From Maritimibacter alkaliphilus HTCC2654 (GTDB lineage: Bacteria > Pseudomonadota > Alphaproteobacteria > Rhodobacterales > Rhodobacteraceae), in assembly GCF_000152805.1 (NCBI RefSeq), contig NZ_CH902578.1, forward strand, positions 1,549,927-1,613,926: a DNA stretch of 64,000 bases, in the 5' to 3' direction. Below the pieces are notes generated by a model. It was not told the origin of the DNA and searched no databases. It worked only from the letters and a program-made list of their open reading frames with translations. The position numbers were made by a program, and so were the translations under genes. Positions 14,049-23,684 of the stretch are shown here, one piece after another. How positions within the stretch are numbered: position 1 is the stretch's first letter; the number at the start of each line of letters is the position of its first letter.

Positions 14049-14910
14049 AGCTTCGCCCGCCAGCCAGCCAGAGTTTCACGAGCGCCGCCTCGGGCGTTTC
14101 GCGTCCGCCGTTTTCGACACCGGCGGCCCAGAGCGCGGCGCCGGCTGCGTAGTGGCCGGGGGCCAGTCCGCCGCCCTCGCACTGGCTGACGGCGCGGATG
14201 CGTTTGCCTTGGGAGACGGCACCTGCGAGGGCCGCGTGAACCTCGGCGTCATGCATCACGGTGCCCGCGCCGAAGACGCGCAGGACCGCGCCATCCAGCG
14301 CCGCCAGCGCGCCCGAAAGCGCGGAAGCCGGAAGGCCGGGCGTCAGGGCGAGCACCGCCAGCCTGCGGTCCGGGTCGAAGCGGCGGGTTTCGGGCGGCCC
14401 CACCGGATCCTGTGGCACCGACCGGAAGGCATCGTCGCCGCGCGTGTCGTGTTTGATGAGCCCGCCCGCCTCCATGATCTTCTGCGCGAAGGCGCATTTC
14501 ACGCCGGTCCAGCCGGGGGCGATGAGCGTGGCCACGGCGAGCGTCAGGTTGGCGCGCGCGCCCTCGCCCGCGCCGAGGGGCGCCATCGCCCCGCACAGGA
14601 TCACGCGCACGTCGCGACCGGCAAGCGCCTGAGCCAGCGCCGCCCCGGTGAAGGACATGGTGTCGGTGCCGTGGGTGACGAGGATCGAGGCGCCGGGGTG
14701 GGCGTCGATCAGGTCGAGCATCCGGTTCCAGTCGTCGGGGCCGACGTCGGCACTGTCCAGAAGCGGGTCGAACAGGTGGGTGGTGAGCCGCGCGCCGGTG
14801 GGCATCAGCGCCTCGACCGCGCGTTCGACGCGGCCGCGTTCCGGCACCAGCCCGTCGGGCGACGGCACCATGCCGATGGTCCCGCCTGTGTGTATGAGCA
14901 CGATCTCCAT
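14047..14910 (-). CDS. L-asparaginase family amidohydrolase
   Basis: A 287-residue asparaginase/glutaminase-fold enzyme that would hydrolyse L-asparagine to aspartate and ammonia. Both catalytic threonine boxes are visible: IHTGGTIGM at the N-terminus and VTHGTDTMSFTGAAL near residue 90. I start at the ATG at 14910 (MEIVLIHTGG), as the family requires; the longer frame from 15021 overlaps the PerM gene and has no signal-peptide logic. No export signal, so a cytoplasmic enzyme. Somewhat shorter than type II asparaginases (about 330). It is divergent from PerM and ends on the terminator of small RNA 3. Confidence 0.87.
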   Translation of the reverse strand: MEIVLIHTGGTIGMVPSPDGLVPERGRVERAVEALMPTGARLTTHLFDPLLDSADVGPDDWNRMLDLIDAHPGASILVTHGTDTMSFTGAALAQALAGRDVRVILCGAMAPLGAGEGARANLTLAVATLIAPGWTGVKCAFAQKIMEAGGLIKHDTRGDDAFRSVPQDPVGPPETRRFDPDRRLAVLALTPGLPASALSGALAALDGAVLRVFGAGTVMHDAEVHAALAGAVSQGKRIRAVSQCEGGGLAPGHYAAGAALWAAGVENGGRETPEAALVKLWLAGGRS

Positions 14911-15014
14911 ACCGTCACATAGCCTTGGCGGCGGGCGGGCGGCAAGCCGACCTCGGTGCTTGATCCTCAGGGCCAAACCCGCCAAGACTGTGGCCAACGA
15001 ACAAGGGACCACAC

Positions 15015-16103
15015 ATGGCATTGCCGGTCGGCACGCAATTTCGGTACTGGGCCATCGCCGCGGTGGTCTTTTTCGTGCTGCTCTGGTTCCTGGGCGACGT
15101 CATCATGCCGTTCCTGATCGGCGGGGCGATCGCGTATTTCCTCGACCCGGTGGCGGACAAGCTGGAGGCCTGGGGGTTCAAGCGGATCTGGGCGACGATC
15201 ACGATCTCGATCCTCGCCCTGATCGTCTTCGTGATCCTGATCCTGCTGATCGTGCCGTCGTTGGTCAATCAGGCCGGGCAGCTCATCAACCTCGCCCCGC
15301 AGATCGCGCAGAACCTGCGCGACTTTCTGATCGAGCGGTTCCCCGACGTGGTGGATCAGGACAGCGTGCTGCGCCAGTCGCTCGACCAGATCGGCAAGAC
15401 CATTCAGGACCGGGGCGCCGAGCTTGTGGATGCCGTGCTGTCGTCGGCGATGGGGATCGTGAACATCGCGCTTCTGTTCGTGATCGTGCCGGTCGTGACC
15501 TTCTATCTGCTGTGGGACTGGGACCGGATGGTCGCGGCCATCGACGACCTGCTGCCGCGCGACCATGCGCCGGTGATCCGCGATCTCGCGAGCCAGATCG
15601 ACCGGACGCTGGCGGGGTTCATACGGGGGCAAGGCACCGTCTGCCTGATCCTCGGCACCTTCTACGCGGTCGCCCTGATGCTCGCCGGGCTTCAGTTCGG
15701 CCTGATCGTGGGGGCGGTCGCGGGGGCGCTGACCTTCATCCCCTACATCGGCGCACTGGTGGGCGGGGCACTGGCCATCGGGCTCGCCCTGTTTCAATTC
15801 TGGGGCGAGTGGTGGCACATCGCCATCGTCGCGGGCATCTTCATGGTCGGCCAGTTCTTCGAGGGCAACATCCTGACCCCGAACCTCGTCGGCACCTCGG
15901 TCGGGCTGCACCCGGTCTGGCTGATCTTCGCGCTCTCCGCCTTCGGCACGGTCTTCGGTTTCGTGGGCATGCTGGTCGCCGTGCCCGTGGCCGCGGCCCT
16001 TGGCGTGGTCACCCGCTATCTGATCCAGCGCTACAAGGAGGGGCGGCTCTACAAGGGCCTGTCCGAAGGGGCGCTGCTGCCGGAAGATCAGGACGACGCC
16101 TGA
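15015..16103 (+). CDS. AI-2E/PerM family membrane transporter
   Basis: A 362-residue inner-membrane protein with about seven or eight hydrophobic segments: two near the N-terminus (VVFFVLLWFLGDVIMPFLIG and ITISILALIVFVILILLIV), a soluble central part, and a C-terminal cluster with GAVAGALTFIPYIGALVGG, the conserved family block. Members export small molecules or ions (for example the quorum signal AI-2 in E. coli, Na+/H+ exchange in others); the substrate here is unknown. One base separates it from hdaA, so the genes are probably cotranscribed, a common Rhodobacterales arrangement. Confidence 0.9.
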   Translation: MALPVGTQFRYWAIAAVVFFVLLWFLGDVIMPFLIGGAIAYFLDPVADKLEAWGFKRIWATITISILALIVFVILILLIVPSLVNQAGQLINLAPQIAQNLRDFLIERFPDVVDQDSVLRQSLDQIGKTIQDRGAELVDAVLSSAMGIVNIALLFVIVPVVTFYLLWDWDRMVAAIDDLLPRDHAPVIRDLASQIDRTLAGFIRGQGTVCLILGTFYAVALMLAGLQFGLIVGAVAGALTFIPYIGALVGGALAIGLALFQFWGEWWHIAIVAGIFMVGQFFEGNILTPNLVGTSVGLHPVWLIFALSAFGTVFGFVGMLVAVPVAAALGVVTRYLIQRYKEGRLYKGLSEGALLPEDQDDA

Positions 16104-16104
16104 C

Positions 16105-16788
16105 ATGGCCCACCAGTTGACGTTCGACCTGCCCGTGCGGACTTCGCGGGACCGCGGGGATTTCTTCATCGCCGACTCCAATGCCGTGGCGCTGGCCGCC
16201 GTCGAGCGGTGGAAGGACTGGCCCTCTGCGAAAATGGTGCTGACCGGGCCGGACGGCTCGGGCAAGAGCCATCTGGTCGAGGTCTGGGCGACCCTGACCG
16301 GGGCCGAGATCGTGCCCGCCGGAACGCTCGCCACGCTGGACACGGCCGCACTCGCCGGGCGCTCGGTCGCGGTCGAGGACGCCGACCGCGTCGCGGGCCA
16401 GCCGGAGGCCGAAGCGGCGCTGTTCCACCTCCACAACCTCGTGCTGGCCGAGGGCGGATCGCTGCTTTTGACCTCGCGCGCGGCGCCGACACGCTGGGGG
16501 CTGGACCTGCCCGACCTTGCCAGCCGGATGGAGGGGACAAGCATGGTGGCGCTCGAAACCCCCGACGAGGCGCTCATTTCGGCGGTTCTGGTCAAGCTGT
16601 TCGACGACCGCCAGATCGCCGTCTCGCCCAATCTGGTCGCCTATCTGGCCCCGCGCCTGCCCCGATCCCTTGCCGCTGCCCGAGATTTCGTCGCCCGGCT
16701 CGACGATGTGGCGCTGGCGGAAAAACGCGACGTGACGCGGGCACTGGCCGCCCGTCTGCTGGACAAGGATGCGGGCGCGGGCGCATAA
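16105..16788 (+). CDS. hdaA: DnaA-related regulatory protein HdaA
   Basis: A 227-residue protein related to the AAA+ domain of DnaA, without the C-terminal DNA-binding domain. The clamp-binding start QLTFDLPV is the hexapeptide expected of Hda/HdaA, and the P-loop is TGPDGSGKSHLVEVW. Hda proteins join the replication sliding clamp to DnaA-ATP and promote its hydrolysis, preventing re-initiation. The Walker B region is degenerate (VAVEDADRV), as is usual in HdaA. It follows PerM directly and precedes ppk1 by 21 bases. Confidence 0.9.
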   Translation: MAHQLTFDLPVRTSRDRGDFFIADSNAVALAAVERWKDWPSAKMVLTGPDGSGKSHLVEVWATLTGAEIVPAGTLATLDTAALAGRSVAVEDADRVAGQPEAEAALFHLHNLVLAEGGSLLLTSRAAPTRWGLDLPDLASRMEGTSMVALETPDEALISAVLVKLFDDRQIAVSPNLVAYLAPRLPRSLAAARDFVARLDDVALAEKRDVTRALAARLLDKDAGAGA

Positions 16789-16809
16789 CGTCACAGAAAG
16801 GTTACGAAA

Positions 16810-19014
16810 GTGCCCGATACCGCGCATATGACAGACCAACCGATCTTGGCCGACTTTCTGGAGTCGGACTTCCCCGAACCCGTGACGATGGACCCGGTCG
16901 ACATCGACGGCCCGAAACGCTTTTTCAACCGGGAACTGAGCTGGCTCGGCTTCAACTGGCGCGTGCTGGAAGAGGCCGAGAACCTGCGGGTTCCGCTGCT
17001 CGAACGCCTGCGGTTCCTGTCGATTTCCGCCTCGAACCTCGACGAGTTCTACACCGTGCGGGTCGCGGGTCTGCGCGAACTGGCCAACACCGGGCACACG
17101 ACACCGGGCGCCGACGGGCTGCCGCCTGCCGAACAACTCGTGCTCATCAACGCGGATGCGCGCAACCTGATGGCACGCCAGCAGGAGGTGTTCGAGACGA
17201 TCGCGTCGGAAATGGCGTCGACCGGGATGCACATCTGCACGCGCGACGCGCTGGACGAAGACGATTTCGCCTTTCTCGACGACGTGTTCCTGCGGCAGGT
17301 GTTTCCGGTGCTGTCGCCGCTGGCCATCGACCCGGCGCACCCGTTCCCGTTCATCCCGAACCTAGGCTTCGCGCTGGCGCTGCAACTCGAACGCAAGGGC
17401 GACAAGCGCAAGCTTCAGGCGCTCTTGCCGATCCCGCACCAGATCGACCGCTTCATCCGCTTGCCCAACCGCGACGGCGCGCTCCGGTTCCTGCCGCTCG
17501 AAGACCTGCTGCTTTTGCATCTGACGAGCCTGTTTCCCGGCTACGCGGCCAAGGGGCACTGTGCCTTCCGCGTGCTGCGCGACAGCGATCTGGAGGTCGA
17601 GGAAGAGGCCGAAGACCTGGTTCGCGAATTCGAGACGGCGCTGAAACGCCGCCGCCGGGGCGAGGTCGTTCGGATGAAGATCTCGGCCGATGCGCCGTCG
17701 GAGCTTCTGACGCTCATCAAGCGGGAACTGCATGTCACCGATGACGAGGTCGTCGAGGTCGACGGGCTGATCGGCATTTCGGACCTGTCCGAACTGGTGG
17801 TCGACGACCGGCCCGACCTGCTGTGGCCGTCGTTCACGCCGCGCATCCCCGAACGGGTGCAGGATCACGACGGCGATATGTTCGCGGCGATCCGGCAGAA
17901 GGACATGCTGCTGCATCACCCCTACGAGACGTTCGACACCGTGGTGCGGTTTCTGAACCAAGCCGCGCTCGACCCGAATGTGGTGGCGATCAAGCAGACG
18001 CTTTACCGCACCAGCCGCGACAGCCCGATCGTGTCGGCGCTGTGCGAGGCGGCGGAAAACGGCAAATCGGTCACCGCGCTTGTCGAACTCAAGGCCCGGT
18101 TCGACGAGGCCGCCAACATCCGCCAGTCGCGCAGGCTGGAGCGTGCGGGCGCGCATGTCGTCTACGGCTTCATGAACTACAAGACCCATGCCAAGATTTC
18201 GGCCGTGGTGCGGCGCGAGGGCAGCGATCTGGTCACCTACACGCATTATGGCACCGGGAACTATCACCCGATCACCGCGCGCATCTATACCGACCTGAGC
18301 CTTTTCACCTGTGACGAGGCGCTGGGGCGCGATGCGACGCGGGTGTTCAACTACCTGTCGGGCTATGCCCAGCCCGAAAAGCTGGAAAAACTCGCCATCT
18401 CGCCCCTGACGCTCAAAGCCAAGCTGATCGAGTTGATCGAGGCCGAGGCGGACCATGCCGAAGCCGGGCGTCCGGCGGAAATCTGGGCCAAGATGAACTC
18501 GCTCGTCGAAGAGGACGTGATAGACGCGCTTTATGCGGCGAGCCGGAAGGGCGTGAAGATCAGCCTCGTCATCCGGGGCATCTGCGGTCTGCGCCCCGGC
18601 ATCAAGGGGCTGTCCGAGAATATCCGGGTGAAATCCATCGTGGGCCGGTTCCTCGAACACAGCCGGATCGTCTGCTACGGCAATGGCCACGGCCTGCCCT
18701 CGAAGAAGGCAAGGGTGTTCATGTCCTCCGCCGACTGGATGGGCCGCAACCTGAACCGCCGCGTGGAAACGCTGGTCGAGACGACGAACCCCACGGTGAA
18801 GGCGCAGATCGTCAGTCAGATCATGGCGGCCAACATGCACGACGTGGCGCAAAGCTGGGTGATGCAGCCGGACGGCAGCTTCGCGCGGGCCGACCTTGCC
18901 GGCAACGAAACCCCGTTCAACTGTCACCGCTTCTTCATGGAATACCCGTCGCTGTCGGGTCGCGGATCGGCGGGGGCGTCGGACGTGCCGGAACTGGCCC
19001 ACAGCCACGACTGA
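16810..19014 (+). CDS. ppk1: Polyphosphate kinase 1
   Basis: A 734-residue kinase that makes long-chain polyphosphate from ATP. The N-domain starts [18 protein letters not shown], the head region holds [18 protein letters not shown], and the two phospholipase-D-like active-site lobes carry the autophosphorylated histidine in [12 protein letters not shown] and the second lobe [10 protein letters not shown]. The GTG at 16810 is preceded by AGAAAGG at a sensible distance; an alternative ATG at 16828 lacks a clear ribosome site. Length is normal. Ppx lies downstream, so synthesis and breakdown are encoded close together. Confidence 0.96.
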   Translation: MPDTAHMTDQPILADFLESDFPEPVTMDPVDIDGPKRFFNRELSWLGFNWRVLEEAENLRVPLLERLRFLSISASNLDEFYTVRVAGLRELANTGHTTPGADGLPPAEQLVLINADARNLMARQQEVFETIASEMASTGMHICTRDALDEDDFAFLDDVFLRQVFPVLSPLAIDPAHPFPFIPNLGFALALQLERKGDKRKLQALLPIPHQIDRFIRLPNRDGALRFLPLEDLLLLHLTSLFPGYAAKGHCAFRVLRDSDLEVEEEAEDLVREFETALKRRRRGEVVRMKISADAPSELLTLIKRELHVTDDEVVEVDGLIGISDLSELVVDDRPDLLWPSFTPRIPERVQDHDGDMFAAIRQKDMLLHHPYETFDTVVRFLNQAALDPNVVAIKQTLYRTSRDSPIVSALCEAAENGKSVTALVELKARFDEAANIRQSRRLERAGAHVVYGFMNYKTHAKISAVVRREGSDLVTYTHYGTGNYHPITARIYTDLSLFTCDEALGRDATRVFNYLSGYAQPEKLEKLAISPLTLKAKLIELIEAEADHAEAGRPAEIWAKMNSLVEEDVIDALYAASRKGVKISLVIRGICGLRPGIKGLSENIRVKSIVGRFLEHSRIVCYGNGHGLPSKKARVFMSSADWMGRNLNRRVETLVETTNPTVKAQIVSQIMAANMHDVAQSWVMQPDGSFARADLAGNETPFNCHRFFMEYPSLSGRGSAGASDVPELAHSHD

Positions 19015-19111
19015 GATCACGTCGGGCCGCTCGTCAAATGGCCCGTTGCGACCCCCAAGACCCTTTTCTATGGTGGGCGCCGGCCCCGTGCGGCACGATT
19101 TGGAGCGCCAG

Positions 19112-19942
19112 ATGTTTCTTCACGAGGATTTCCTTTACGTCGATCTGAACAAGACAGGCACGGTGGCCGTCGAAAAGGCGCTTGGGACGCTCGGGTTCAA
19201 GCCGCAGAAATACAAACACCACGGCAAGCCGACCAAGGCCGATGTGCAGTCGCGCAAGGTCTTCGCGACGATCCGCGATCCGTGGTCGTTCTATCTTTCG
19301 CTCTGGGCTTATGGCGTGACGCACGCCACCTTGTCGGGGCCCTACACGCGGTTGACCAAGTTCAACCCGCTCGGCGGGCGGGGCGGGTCGATCAACCGGA
19401 GCGCCGCCGCACTGTCGATCCCGACCTATCTTGCGCAAAGCCTGTCCTACGACTGGAAGACCGCGCACGACAGGCTCTATGGCGCGATGGAGGTCGAGAG
19501 GTTCCGAAACTGGCTTCTTATCATTCTGGACCCGAAGCGGGCGACCTTCATCTCGGGCGTGTTCAGCCAAAGCGGGATGGTCCGCCATTCCGGCCTGCTG
19601 ACCTATCGCTACTGCAAACTTCTGTGTTTCGATTCCGCCACCCTGCATTCGCGTAAGCTCGCCACGCTGGACGCGCTCAAGGCTTGGGAAGAGGAACAGT
19701 GCTACGTCGATCATTTCGTGCAGACCGCCAACCTGATGCCCGATCTGGTCGACACGCTGGCGCGGATCGGTGCGATCGGGGACGCCGAGGCCGCGCTGAC
19801 GCAGGTCGGCGCGACCCGGAGCAATTCGACGCTGTCGAGCGAAAGCAAGCTTGCCACCTATTACACCCCGGAGCTTGTGGCCGCGGTGGCCGAGCGCGAG
19901 CGTTTCCTCATCGACAAGTTCCACTATCCCGCTCCAATGTGA
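19112..19942 (+). CDS. Sulfotransferase-family-like protein
   Basis: A 276-residue protein with the layout of small roseobacter sulfotransferase-like proteins: a 5' PAPS-loop-like segment YVDLNKTGTVAVEKAL near residue 10 and a later IRDPWSFYLSLWAYG that matches the 3'-phosphate-binding region. These transfer sulfate from PAPS to an acceptor sugar, lipid or protein; acceptor unknown. I chose the ATG at 19112 because GGAG lies seven bases upstream; the in-frame ATG at 19071 adds an unconvincing leader. It sits between ppk1 and ppx without a known link to polyphosphate. Confidence 0.7.
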   Translation: MFLHEDFLYVDLNKTGTVAVEKALGTLGFKPQKYKHHGKPTKADVQSRKVFATIRDPWSFYLSLWAYGVTHATLSGPYTRLTKFNPLGGRGGSINRSAAALSIPTYLAQSLSYDWKTAHDRLYGAMEVERFRNWLLIILDPKRATFISGVFSQSGMVRHSGLLTYRYCKLLCFDSATLHSRKLATLDALKAWEEEQCYVDHFVQTANLMPDLVDTLARIGAIGDAEAALTQVGATRSNSTLSSESKLATYYTPELVAAVAERERFLIDKFHYPAPM

Positions 19943-20048
19943 CCGGGCGACCGGAACCCCGATGGACCCGGGTCGTTCAGGTCAGAGAGGGGTTGCGGCG
20001 AGCGGACCCCTGAGGCCATAACCGGACAGAGCCACACGGGAGCGTGAG

Positions 20049-21584
20049 ATGGACGGCAGCGAAGAACGGAACTGGGGCCCCTTCGGACGCCCGCTGTTCG
20101 AGGATGCAGCCGCCCGCAGCCTGAGCCGTGTGGGCGTGGTCGACATCGGGTCGAACTCGGTCCGGCTGGTTGTGTTCGACGGGGCCGCGCGTTCGCCTGC
20201 CTATTTCTACAACGAAAAGATCATGTGCGGGCTTGGGGCCGGCATCAACCAGACCGGGCGGCTGAACCCCGAAGGCCGGGTGCGCGCGCTGAAAGCGATC
20301 CTCAGGTTTCAGTTGCTGGCCAAGGGCATGAACCTGCCGCCGTTGACCGCCGTGGCCACCGCCGCCGTGCGCGACGCCGAGGACGGGCCGGACTTTCGCG
20401 AGGAACTGCTGCGCGAAACCGGGCTGCACATCCACGTCATCGACGGGCGCGAAGAGGCGCGGTTGTCGGCGCAGGGCGTTCTGCTCGGCTGGCCGGATGC
20501 GAACGGGCTGATGTGCGACATCGGGGGGTCGTCGATGGAGCTTGCCGTGATCGAAAACGGCGAGGTCGGGCGGCGGGTGTCGTCGGGCCTTGGCCCGCTC
20601 AAGCTCGAGGGCATGAAGGGCGGCAAGAAGGCCATGCGCCAGCACATCAACGACGTGCTGGCCGAACTCGCCGAAGAAATCGGGACGGGCCACAAGCGGC
20701 TCTACCTCGTCGGCGGCTCGTGGCGGGCGATTGCGCGGCTCGATATGTATCGGCGCGACTATCCGCTGACGGTTCTGCACGAATACCGCATGGCGCCCAA
20801 GACGCTGGCCACCACGCTCAAATGGATCGGCAAGGTCGATCTGGACGAGGTGCGCAGCCACACCGGCACGTCATCCACCCGCATGGCGCTGGTGCCGACG
20901 GCGTCGGAGGTGCTCAAACGGCTGGTGACGACCTTCCGCCCCAAGGAAATCGCGGTGTCGTCCTATGGCATTCGCGAGGGGCTGCTTTACGAACAGATGC
21001 CCGACCGGCTGCGCCAGCGCGACCCGCTGATCGAAGCCTGCCGGTTCTCCGAGAAAAAAGACGCGCGGATGCCGGGTTTCGGCAAATCGCTTTATGCCTT
21101 CATCCGCCCGCTGGTCGCGCATGAGCCGGACGCGCGGCGGCGGCTGGTCAAGGCGGCCTGCCTGCTTCACGACGTGACATGGCGCGCGCACCCGGATTAC
21201 CGGCACGAGGTGTGCTTCGACAACGTCACCCGCGCCAACCTTGGCGGGCTGACCCATCAGGAGCGCGTGTTCCTCGGCCTCGCACTCTTGCACCGTTACA
21301 AGAACAGCCGCGAGGATTGCCGGTTCGAAGAAACGTTTTCGATCCTCACCGAGCGCGACATTCAGCGCGCCGAAACCATCGGCAAGGCCATGCGGTTCGG
21401 CGCGATGTTCGCGGTGAACGAGCCGCACAAGGTGGCCTCGCTCAACCTGCGCCCGAAGCGCAAGGAGTTGCACCTGACGATCAAGTCCGAGGCGGCCGGG
21501 TTGTTCGGAGAGGTCGCGGAAGCGCGGTTCCAGAGCCTCGCGCTGTCGCTTGGCGCGAACCCGTTCGTCACGATCAAGGATTGA
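20049..21584 (+). CDS. ppx: Exopolyphosphatase, Ppx/GppA family
   Basis: A 511-residue sugar-kinase/actin-fold phosphatase that removes terminal phosphate from polyphosphate and possibly pppGpp. The N-terminal phosphate motif GVVDIGSNSVRLVVFD and the second motif MCDIGGSSMELAVIENG are clear. The C-terminal part contains an HD-like region (CLLHDVTWRAHPDYRHEV), as in full-length Ppx. The first about 30 residues form an extension before the fold. Partner of ppk1 upstream. It converges on the small secreted protein at 21591 with only six bases between stops. Confidence 0.93.
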   Translation: MDGSEERNWGPFGRPLFEDAAARSLSRVGVVDIGSNSVRLVVFDGAARSPAYFYNEKIMCGLGAGINQTGRLNPEGRVRALKAILRFQLLAKGMNLPPLTAVATAAVRDAEDGPDFREELLRETGLHIHVIDGREEARLSAQGVLLGWPDANGLMCDIGGSSMELAVIENGEVGRRVSSGLGPLKLEGMKGGKKAMRQHINDVLAELAEEIGTGHKRLYLVGGSWRAIARLDMYRRDYPLTVLHEYRMAPKTLATTLKWIGKVDLDEVRSHTGTSSTRMALVPTASEVLKRLVTTFRPKEIAVSSYGIREGLLYEQMPDRLRQRDPLIEACRFSEKKDARMPGFGKSLYAFIRPLVAHEPDARRRLVKAACLLHDVTWRAHPDYRHEVCFDNVTRANLGGLTHQERVFLGLALLHRYKNSREDCRFEETFSILTERDIQRAETIGKAMRFGAMFAVNEPHKVASLNLRPKRKELHLTIKSEAAGLFGEVAEARFQSLALSLGANPFVTIKD

Positions 21585-21590
21585 GGCGGA

Positions 21591-21890
21591 TCAGAGCGGC
21601 GTGCCTTCGGGTTCTTCCGGCTCGGGCGTCTTGCGGCGGATGATGATATCGCCGTTGGGCAGCTTTTCGGGCGCTTCGTAGTTGCGCAGATCCCCAAGCT
21701 CTTCCATGAACTCGCGCCACTCTTCGGCCAGCGGCTCCATCTCTTTCGACAGGCCGTCGAGCAGAAGCTTGAAGGCCTCCGACATCATCTCGGCCCCTTC
21801 ACGAAGCTCGCGGTTTTCCGTGTCGTCCTGAGCGGCGACCGGGGCGGCCGCGACAAGCGCGGCGAGGACGAGGGGCGTGATCCGTTTCAT
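21591..21890 (-). CDS. Small secreted acidic protein, function unknown
   Basis: A 99-residue protein with a signal peptide (MKRITPLVLAALVAAAPVAA) and a strongly charged helical mature part rich in Glu (SKEMEPLAEEWREFMEELGDL), ending in a Pro/Glu tail. I start at the ATG at 21890 where the signal begins; the frame from 21926 adds twelve residues that spoil it. Similar proteins are common in roseobacters and are sometimes annotated as ATPases without any P-loop; I see none here. Predicted periplasmic, function not known. Confidence 0.75.
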   Translation of the reverse strand: MKRITPLVLAALVAAAPVAAQDDTENRELREGAEMMSEAFKLLLDGLSKEMEPLAEEWREFMEELGDLRNYEAPEKLPNGDIIIRRKTPEPEEPEGTPL

Positions 21891-21929
21891 GCCCAAGGAT
21901 ATGGGCGCGGCACGCCCGCCTGCCAAGGG

Positions 21930-22961
21930 TCACAGGTCGATGTCGATCGAAACCGGGAAGTGGTCGGAGGCGGTCAGAAGGGCTTCGCGCAATTCGATCG
22001 TGCGGTAGCACACCGGGTCGTCGAACGGGTGCCAGATGCGCCAGTCGGGCTTCGAGGCCAGCAGGTCGGGCGACACCATGATATAGTCGAGCAACGCCTG
22101 AAGGTAGCGTTTTTCCGAGTGAATCCAGAACCTTGCTGTGACAGGCATCGCGCCCACACGGCGCGACACGGCAAGGCGGGCGTGGGGGTCGTAAAGCTCG
22201 GTCTGCCCGGCTTCGCCCAACACGATCTCGATCCCCGAACGGCCGAAGAGCTTTTCGTATTCGTCCAGCCCCGGACCGTCGTTGAAATCGCCCATCACGA
22301 TCAGGCTGTCGCCCGCGTCGAGGTGGTCGTTCACCCGCTGGCGCAGCCAGATGCACTGGGCCATCTGCTTGCGCCGGTTCTCGATGGCGAGGCGCATGAC
22401 CTCGTCCGGGGCGGAGGCACCGTGCGGGGCCTTGGATTTGGCATGGACGCCGATCAGGCGCAGCACGCGCCCGTTTTCGCGGTTCGTCAGCGCGACTTCG
22501 AGCGGCGGCTTGGACCAGCGGATCAGGTCGGGGGTCGCGTCGATGTCGAGGTCGAAACGAAACACGCCGTCGAACCGGGGGGCATCGCGCGTGCCCTTCT
22601 TGCCGGTCTCGTCGCCCTGCGGATCATGGCGGGCCTCGAACACGTCGGGATTGTAGAGCAGCGCGATTTCCTGCTGCGTGGCGTTGCGGAAGCCCAACAG
22701 CGCCTTGCGCGCCCGCAGGCCATAGGCATGGGCGAAGGTTTCCAGCGCGCGCACGGTCGAGCGGGTGCGGTTGTCGTCCGGGGCTTCGATAATCATCACC
22801 GCATCCGCATCCATCGCGGTGAAGACGATGCCGAGCGCGGTCAGCTGATCGGCCCGCGTCACATCATGGCGCCCAGACCAGCCGCTATCCTCCAACATCC
22901 CGCCCGCATCGTCGAACAACCCGTCGAACCATTCGACGTTATAGGTCGCGATGCGGACCAT
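21930..22961 (-). CDS. Endonuclease/exonuclease/phosphatase-fold hydrolase
   Basis: A 343-residue EEP-superfamily protein (DNase I, exonuclease III fold). The start MVRIATYNVEWFDGLFDD, the motif VIMGDFNDGPGLDEYEKLFG and the end SDHFPVSIDIDL are the three metal-dependent catalytic boxes. No signal peptide, so a cytoplasmic nuclease or phosphatase of unknown substrate. I start at the ATG at 22961; the longer ORF from 23099 reads into the upstream gene. It overlaps the co-directional TerB-DnaJ gene by one base, so the two are a probable operon. Confidence 0.85.
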   Translation of the reverse strand: MVRIATYNVEWFDGLFDDAGGMLEDSGWSGRHDVTRADQLTALGIVFTAMDADAVMIIEAPDDNRTRSTVRALETFAHAYGLRARKALLGFRNATQQEIALLYNPDVFEARHDPQGDETGKKGTRDAPRFDGVFRFDLDIDATPDLIRWSKPPLEVALTNRENGRVLRLIGVHAKSKAPHGASAPDEVMRLAIENRRKQMAQCIWLRQRVNDHLDAGDSLIVMGDFNDGPGLDEYEKLFGRSGIEIVLGEAGQTELYDPHARLAVSRRVGAMPVTARFWIHSEKRYLQALLDYIMVSPDLLASKPDWRIWHPFDDPVCYRTIELREALLTASDHFPVSIDIDL

Positions 22962-23641
22962 CAGGCGCGGCCCGCGTTGATTTCTTCCCAGGCGCGGTTG
23001 ACCGCGATCAATTGCTTTTCCGCCAGCTTCAGCGCCTCTTCCGGCACGCCGCGCGCGATCAGCTGGTCGGGGTGCGAGGCCCGGACCTCGGCGCGCCATG
23101 CCTTGCGGATTTCGGGCAAGGGCGTGTCGGGGGTGACGCCCAGCACCTCATACGGATCGGGGGCGGCGTCGGGCACGAAGCGGGCGCGCAGGGATTTGAA
23201 CCGTCGCTCGTCGATGCCGAAGATGCCCGCCACCTGTTCGAGAAACGCGTCTTCGTTCGGGTGATACTGACCGTCGGCCATGGCGATGTGGAACAGCCCC
23301 TCCATCAGGTCGCACAGTGCCGGATCGGCACGCCCGAACATGCCCGCGATCCGTTCCGCGTATTGTTCGAACCCCGCCACGTCCTGCCGGGCGAGGTTGA
23401 AGACGCGCGCCGCGTTCGTCTCTTCCTCCGGCGGGATCGTGAACACCTCGCGAAAAGCCGATACTTCGTTCCGGGTCACGAGGCCGTCCGCCTTGGCCAT
23501 CTTGGCCCCGAGCGCGATGACGGCAATGGCGAAGCCGGCCGAGCGTTCCGGTGGGGTGCGCAGGCGCGAGAACACCTCCGACAGGCTTTCGCCGGAGGTG
23601 AGGGCCGAGAGCGCGTCGGTGATGCGGGTCCAAAGCGACAT
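22961..23641 (-). CDS. DjlA-like protein: TerB-type domain plus J-domain
   Basis: A 226-residue cytoplasmic protein. Residues 30-140 form a TerB-like helical domain (AVIALGAKMAKADGLVTRNEV and MADGQYHPNEDAF), and the C-terminus is a J-domain: DPYEVLGVTPDTPLPEIRKAW followed by the HPD motif in ASHPDQLIARG. J-domains stimulate the Hsp70 ATPase; DjlA in E. coli is membrane-anchored, but this protein lacks the transmembrane anchor. It probably recruits DnaK to an unknown client. First gene of a two-gene unit with the EEP hydrolase. Confidence 0.9.
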   Translation of the reverse strand: MSLWTRITDALSALTSGESLSEVFSRLRTPPERSAGFAIAVIALGAKMAKADGLVTRNEVSAFREVFTIPPEEETNAARVFNLARQDVAGFEQYAERIAGMFGRADPALCDLMEGLFHIAMADGQYHPNEDAFLEQVAGIFGIDERRFKSLRARFVPDAAPDPYEVLGVTPDTPLPEIRKAWRAEVRASHPDQLIARGVPEEALKLAEKQLIAVNRAWEEINAGRA

Positions 23642-23684
23642 GGGGGCAGTTAATCAGAGATAACACCGGCAAGACAGGCGAAAC